A DNA stretch of 64,000 nucleotides from an uncultured Saprospiraceae bacterium (GTDB taxonomy: Bacteria; Bacteroidota; Bacteroidia; Chitinophagales; Saprospiraceae), in assembly GCA_937872385.1 (NCBI GenBank), contig CALMSO010000056.1, positions 62,001-126,000 of the forward strand, given 5' to 3'. Of the stretch, positions 61,668-64,000 are shown in pieces (positions within the stretch are counted from its first letter, which is position 1; each line of letters begins with the position of its first letter). The notes beneath the pieces are model-generated. The model did not search any database, was not told the DNA's origin, and saw only the letters and a list, made by a program, of their open reading frames with translations. Both the position numbers and the translations under genes were made by a program.

Positions 61668-63056
61668 TCAATTGATGATGATGAATCCGCCGCCGCCGCC
61701 TTCGTCGCTGCGTAGGTTTTCGTCGGGTATTTTCCGGCTGCGGGCCAGGGCATCGGCTTCCCTTTGTTTGCGGGCTGCTTCCTGTTGTTTGCGGATGGTT
61801 TCCTTCACTTCGGCAGGCAAGGGCGAGAAGGGTAACTTGCTCGCATCTTTGGGTACGGTGAGCAATATTTCATCGTTGGCAGCGAGTCCATGTGCAATGA
61901 TAATTTCGTCGGCGTTGCTTTCGCCCGTTATCACTTCCTGTCGGATGATTTTACCATCCTGTTTTTTATACACAAAAGAAACACTGTCGCTCTGAAGGGC
62001 TTCGATAGGAATAAACACTACATCCGGATACACATAGGTAACGATTTCATTGCTGGTGGTCATGGCCGGGCGCATCACCGAATCGGTTTCGTTGAGTTGA
62101 ATGAGCACCTCGAAGACCTTGGCGTCGTAGTCTTTCAATTGTTCGCCAATATTAGCTACCTGAATAACGGTGCCCGTGTAGTCATTGTCAGGAAAAGCGT
62201 CAATTTTTATTTTAACATCCTGCCCTTTGCGCACGCGGCTGATGTCCACTTCATTGACATAGGTTTTGGATACCATGTCCGAGAGGTCGGGTAATTCGGC
62301 CACAATTGGATCCCAAGCTTGCACCTGAGAGCCGGGTCCGATCTTGCCATTCCAGCTACGCGCATAAATGACCATTCCAGCCTTGGGTGCCATGACGGTG
62401 AATTCGCCAGAAAGCTCGGCGAGGCGATTGTAGCGCTCCTGGTTTTGGCGCAGTAAAGCATTGATTTCAGAAATGCGCGCGTCGGATTTTTCCTTGGTCA
62501 GTTGCAATTTTTGCAAAAGCTGCTGGTAGTCGCGGTCGGTGCGCTCTAAGTCGAGTTTGGCTTGCTGAATCACACTGGGCGGCTCGTATTTGCTTTGCTC
62601 AAGCTGGAGTTCTTTCTCCTTGCGCTGAAACTGAAGATTGACCAACTGGTCGCGCAGCCCGCGCATTTCAATGGCGGTATCTATTTTGGCTTGTTCTAAT
62701 TGCGTCAGGATTTTATCAATTTCGGTTTGGGCGTCTCGCATTTTGGTGGTAAGTTCGGTTTTGTCGAGTGAGGCTACATAATTGCCTTCACTTACCAGAG
62801 TGCCTTCGGGCACCATGTCGGTAATGTTGGTTTGCCAGATGCCCACGGTACGCATACCTTGCGGTCCCCTGATTTTTTCGGAACGTTTGGCTTGCAATTC
62901 GCCGGTAGCGGTCACTTTTACTTTAAATTCGCCCTGGCGGACGGTGACGCTAAGCTCGGCAGTTTCGCCCGCGCTTTGGGTAGGGCGTAGCCATCGCCAA
63001 GCAACGATGGATAAAATCAGAACAACTGCTGCGATGCCGAATGTTTTCAAATTCAT
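61668..63056 (-). CDS. periplasmic adaptor (HlyD/MacA-like membrane fusion protein)
   Basis: A protein of about 462 residues from ATG 63056 (an upstream ATG 63089 is possible). N-terminal TM anchor (about 5-22), barrel-sandwich LSVTVRQGEFKVKVTATGELQ, long coiled coil (residues about 95-205, ELQLEQSKYEPPSVIQQAKL region), then lipoyl half and beta-barrel with VRKGQDVKIKIDAFPDNDYTG. The C-terminus GGGGGFIIIN is unusual. It links the MacB-type permease to the TolC-like channel. Confidence 0.88.
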   Translation of the reverse strand: MNLKTFGIAAVVLILSIVAWRWLRPTQSAGETAELSVTVRQGEFKVKVTATGELQAKRSEKIRGPQGMRTVGIWQTNITDMVPEGTLVSEGNYVASLDKTELTTKMRDAQTEIDKILTQLEQAKIDTAIEMRGLRDQLVNLQFQRKEKELQLEQSKYEPPSVIQQAKLDLERTDRDYQQLLQKLQLTKEKSDARISEINALLRQNQERYNRLAELSGEFTVMAPKAGMVIYARSWNGKIGPGSQVQAWDPIVAELPDLSDMVSKTYVNEVDISRVRKGQDVKIKIDAFPDNDYTGTVIQVANIGEQLKDYDAKVFEVLIQLNETDSVMRPAMTTSNEIVTYVYPDVVFIPIEALQSDSVSFVYKKQDGKIIRQEVITGESNADEIIIAHGLAANDEILLTVPKDASKLPFSPLPAEVKETIRKQQEAARKQREADALARSRKIPDENLRSDEGGGGGFIIIN

Positions 63057-63279
63057 AGCAAAAGGGGTTTTGGTGGTGTAAAACGACATGACAATTTCAA
63101 AACGCTAAATGTTAGAATAGTGACAAAATAAGGACCAATTTTAACACCATAAAGATGCAAAAACCTGACTAATAGTTGCATGAAGTAGCTAAAAAAACAG
63201 TTATAATTTTTTAACAGCAGCGGGCATCCGACCGGCACCGGCCGTTCGTAGATTGGTTTTACGTATAATGCGCATATAG

Positions 63280-63442
63280 AGCGAACCCCGAAGGGGTGAA
63301 AAATTTGTAGCTAAATTGATAATCAATATTTTTGAACCACATCGGGGTGATATATCATACGGGTACGGTGTCACCCCGTTGGGGTTCCAATCGGTTTTTT
63401 ATACCCTTTACAATTATACCATCCCTACGGGATTATTTTTCA
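63280..63442. repeat. intergenic palindromic repeat element
   Basis: Several inverted pairs are stacked: CCCCGAAGGGG (63287 on), GGGGTGA/TCACCCC around 63345-63380, ACCCCGTTGGGGT near 63375 and TCCCTACGGGA near 63422. Similar sequences are widespread between genes in Bacteroidota genomes (from memory, not checked). No gene is visible in 63057-63502. Confidence 0.6.
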
Positions 63443-63502
63443 CATAGACTTACTATTTTAATGGTTTCAACCCAATATTCGGATTGAATAGATTGGAAAA
63501 AA

Positions 63503-64000
63503 ATGAAAGTGAGTATTATCATCCCGGTTCTGAATGAAGCGGACAACATCGCGCGGCTGCTACGGCGCCTGCAAGAGGGCGGCGGAGGGCACATTGCCGA
63601 ATTGCTGGTAGTGGATGGCGGCAGCACCGACGATACCGTGTCGCTGGCGAAGTTGGCTGGCGCACAGGTGTTGCAATCACCCCGCTGTGGGCGTGCGGTG
63701 CAGATGAATTTTGGTGCACACCATGCCACCGGTGCGGTGCTCTACTTTGTGCATGGCGATACGCTGCCACCGCTTAGCTATATGACGGATGTGCTGACAG
63801 CCGTGCAGGAAGGGTATCCCATCGGCGGCTTTCGATTTCGGTTTGAATCCTCGAACCCCTTGCTGCGCTTGAATTCTTTTATGACGCGTTTCGACTTTTT
63901 GTGGTGCCGGGGCGGCGACCAGTCGCTGTTTGTGACCCGCCCGCTGTTCGACGAATTGGAGGGCTATCACGAAAAATACTGCATCATGGAAGAGTACGAT
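63503..64000 (+). CDS. glycosyltransferase family 2 (TIGR04283-like), partial
   Basis: An open frame from ATG 63503 to the right edge (166 codons visible, 3' end outside). MKVSIIIPVLNEADNIARLL, LVVDGGSTDDTV, GRAVQMNFGA and FVHGDTLPP form a GT2 pattern closest to the TIGR04283 family (often linked with radical-SAM/selenium-domain genes). The donor sugar is unknown. Its relation to the upstream efflux genes is not apparent. Confidence 0.82.
   Translation, partial: MKVSIIIPVLNEADNIARLLRRLQEGGGGHIAELLVVDGGSTDDTVSLAKLAGAQVLQSPRCGRAVQMNFGAHHATGAVLYFVHGDTLPPLSYMTDVLTAVQEGYPIGGFRFRFESSNPLLRLNSFMTRFDFLWCRGGDQSLFVTRPLFDELEGYHEKYCIMEEYD

Overview
The window reads as a chromosome segment of a Bacteroidota bacterium, probably of the Saprospiria/Lewinella type (the lineage is inferred). 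The evidence is a DUF4271 plus uroporphyrinogen-III synthase pair, an RprX/RprY-like two-component system, A-rich translation leaders without clear Shine-Dalgarno sequences, and promoters of the TTG/TAnnTTTG kind. About two thirds of it is one exopolysaccharide (EPS)/capsule locus; the last third is ordinary chromosome.

Layout: 1-3.3 kb is a sulfate-activation operon (DUF2061, cysC, cysD, cysN) that makes ATP sulfurylase and APS kinase, hence PAPS. 3.5-10.1 kb holds a UDP-glucuronate 4-epimerase, a decayed toxin-antitoxin patch, a CpsB-type PHP phosphatase, an Uma2 protein, a Wza-type export lipoprotein and a Wzc-type tyrosine kinase with a Gly-Tyr tail. 10.1-13.1 kb is repeat-rich and carries a DUF4240/URI-like gene pair between direct repeats. 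13.1-27 kb has an ABC flippase, a nonulosonate-like module (SpsF, NeuB/SpsE, HAD phosphatase, AAC(3)-like acetyltransferase), a sulfotransferase, a DUF4910 protein and transferases; 18-27 kb is visibly AT-richer. 27-43.7 kb holds asnB, a MntA-HepT toxin-antitoxin pair, several GT4 enzymes, a Wzy-like polymerase, wecB, a bi-domain dehydrogenase, a heparinase II/III-like lyase, the priming sugar transferase and a CapD-like dehydratase. 43.7-64 kb holds queD, a TPR protein, prfA, a Nudix hydrolase, hemD, DUF4271, RprXY, an acyl-CoA synthetase, a 41-residue membrane protein, a PpiD-like chaperone, a fatty-acid desaturase, a TolC/MFP/MacB-permease set and the start of a GT2 gene.

The polysaccharide genes form a Wzx/Wzy-like or ABC-dependent assembly line: priming transferase, sugar nucleotide enzymes, glycosyltransferases, flippase, polymerase, export lipoprotein and kinase/phosphatase pair. 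PAPS genes at one end and a sulfotransferase inside the locus suggest a sulfated product.

The most unusual content is non-coding. Degenerate 7-, 8- and 9-nt tandem repeats (units such as AACCGCG, ATCTAAA, TTGAGAAG, GGGNRAATA, GATGGGT) fill many gaps between genes, run directly into start codons, encode protein tails, sit inside two genes, and keep a strict 7-nt register even where one unit family changes to another. A 66-bp minisatellite and a 33-bp palindrome family (three copies, one at the break in a disrupted gene) add to this. No rRNA, tRNA, CRISPR array or insertion sequence was recognised.
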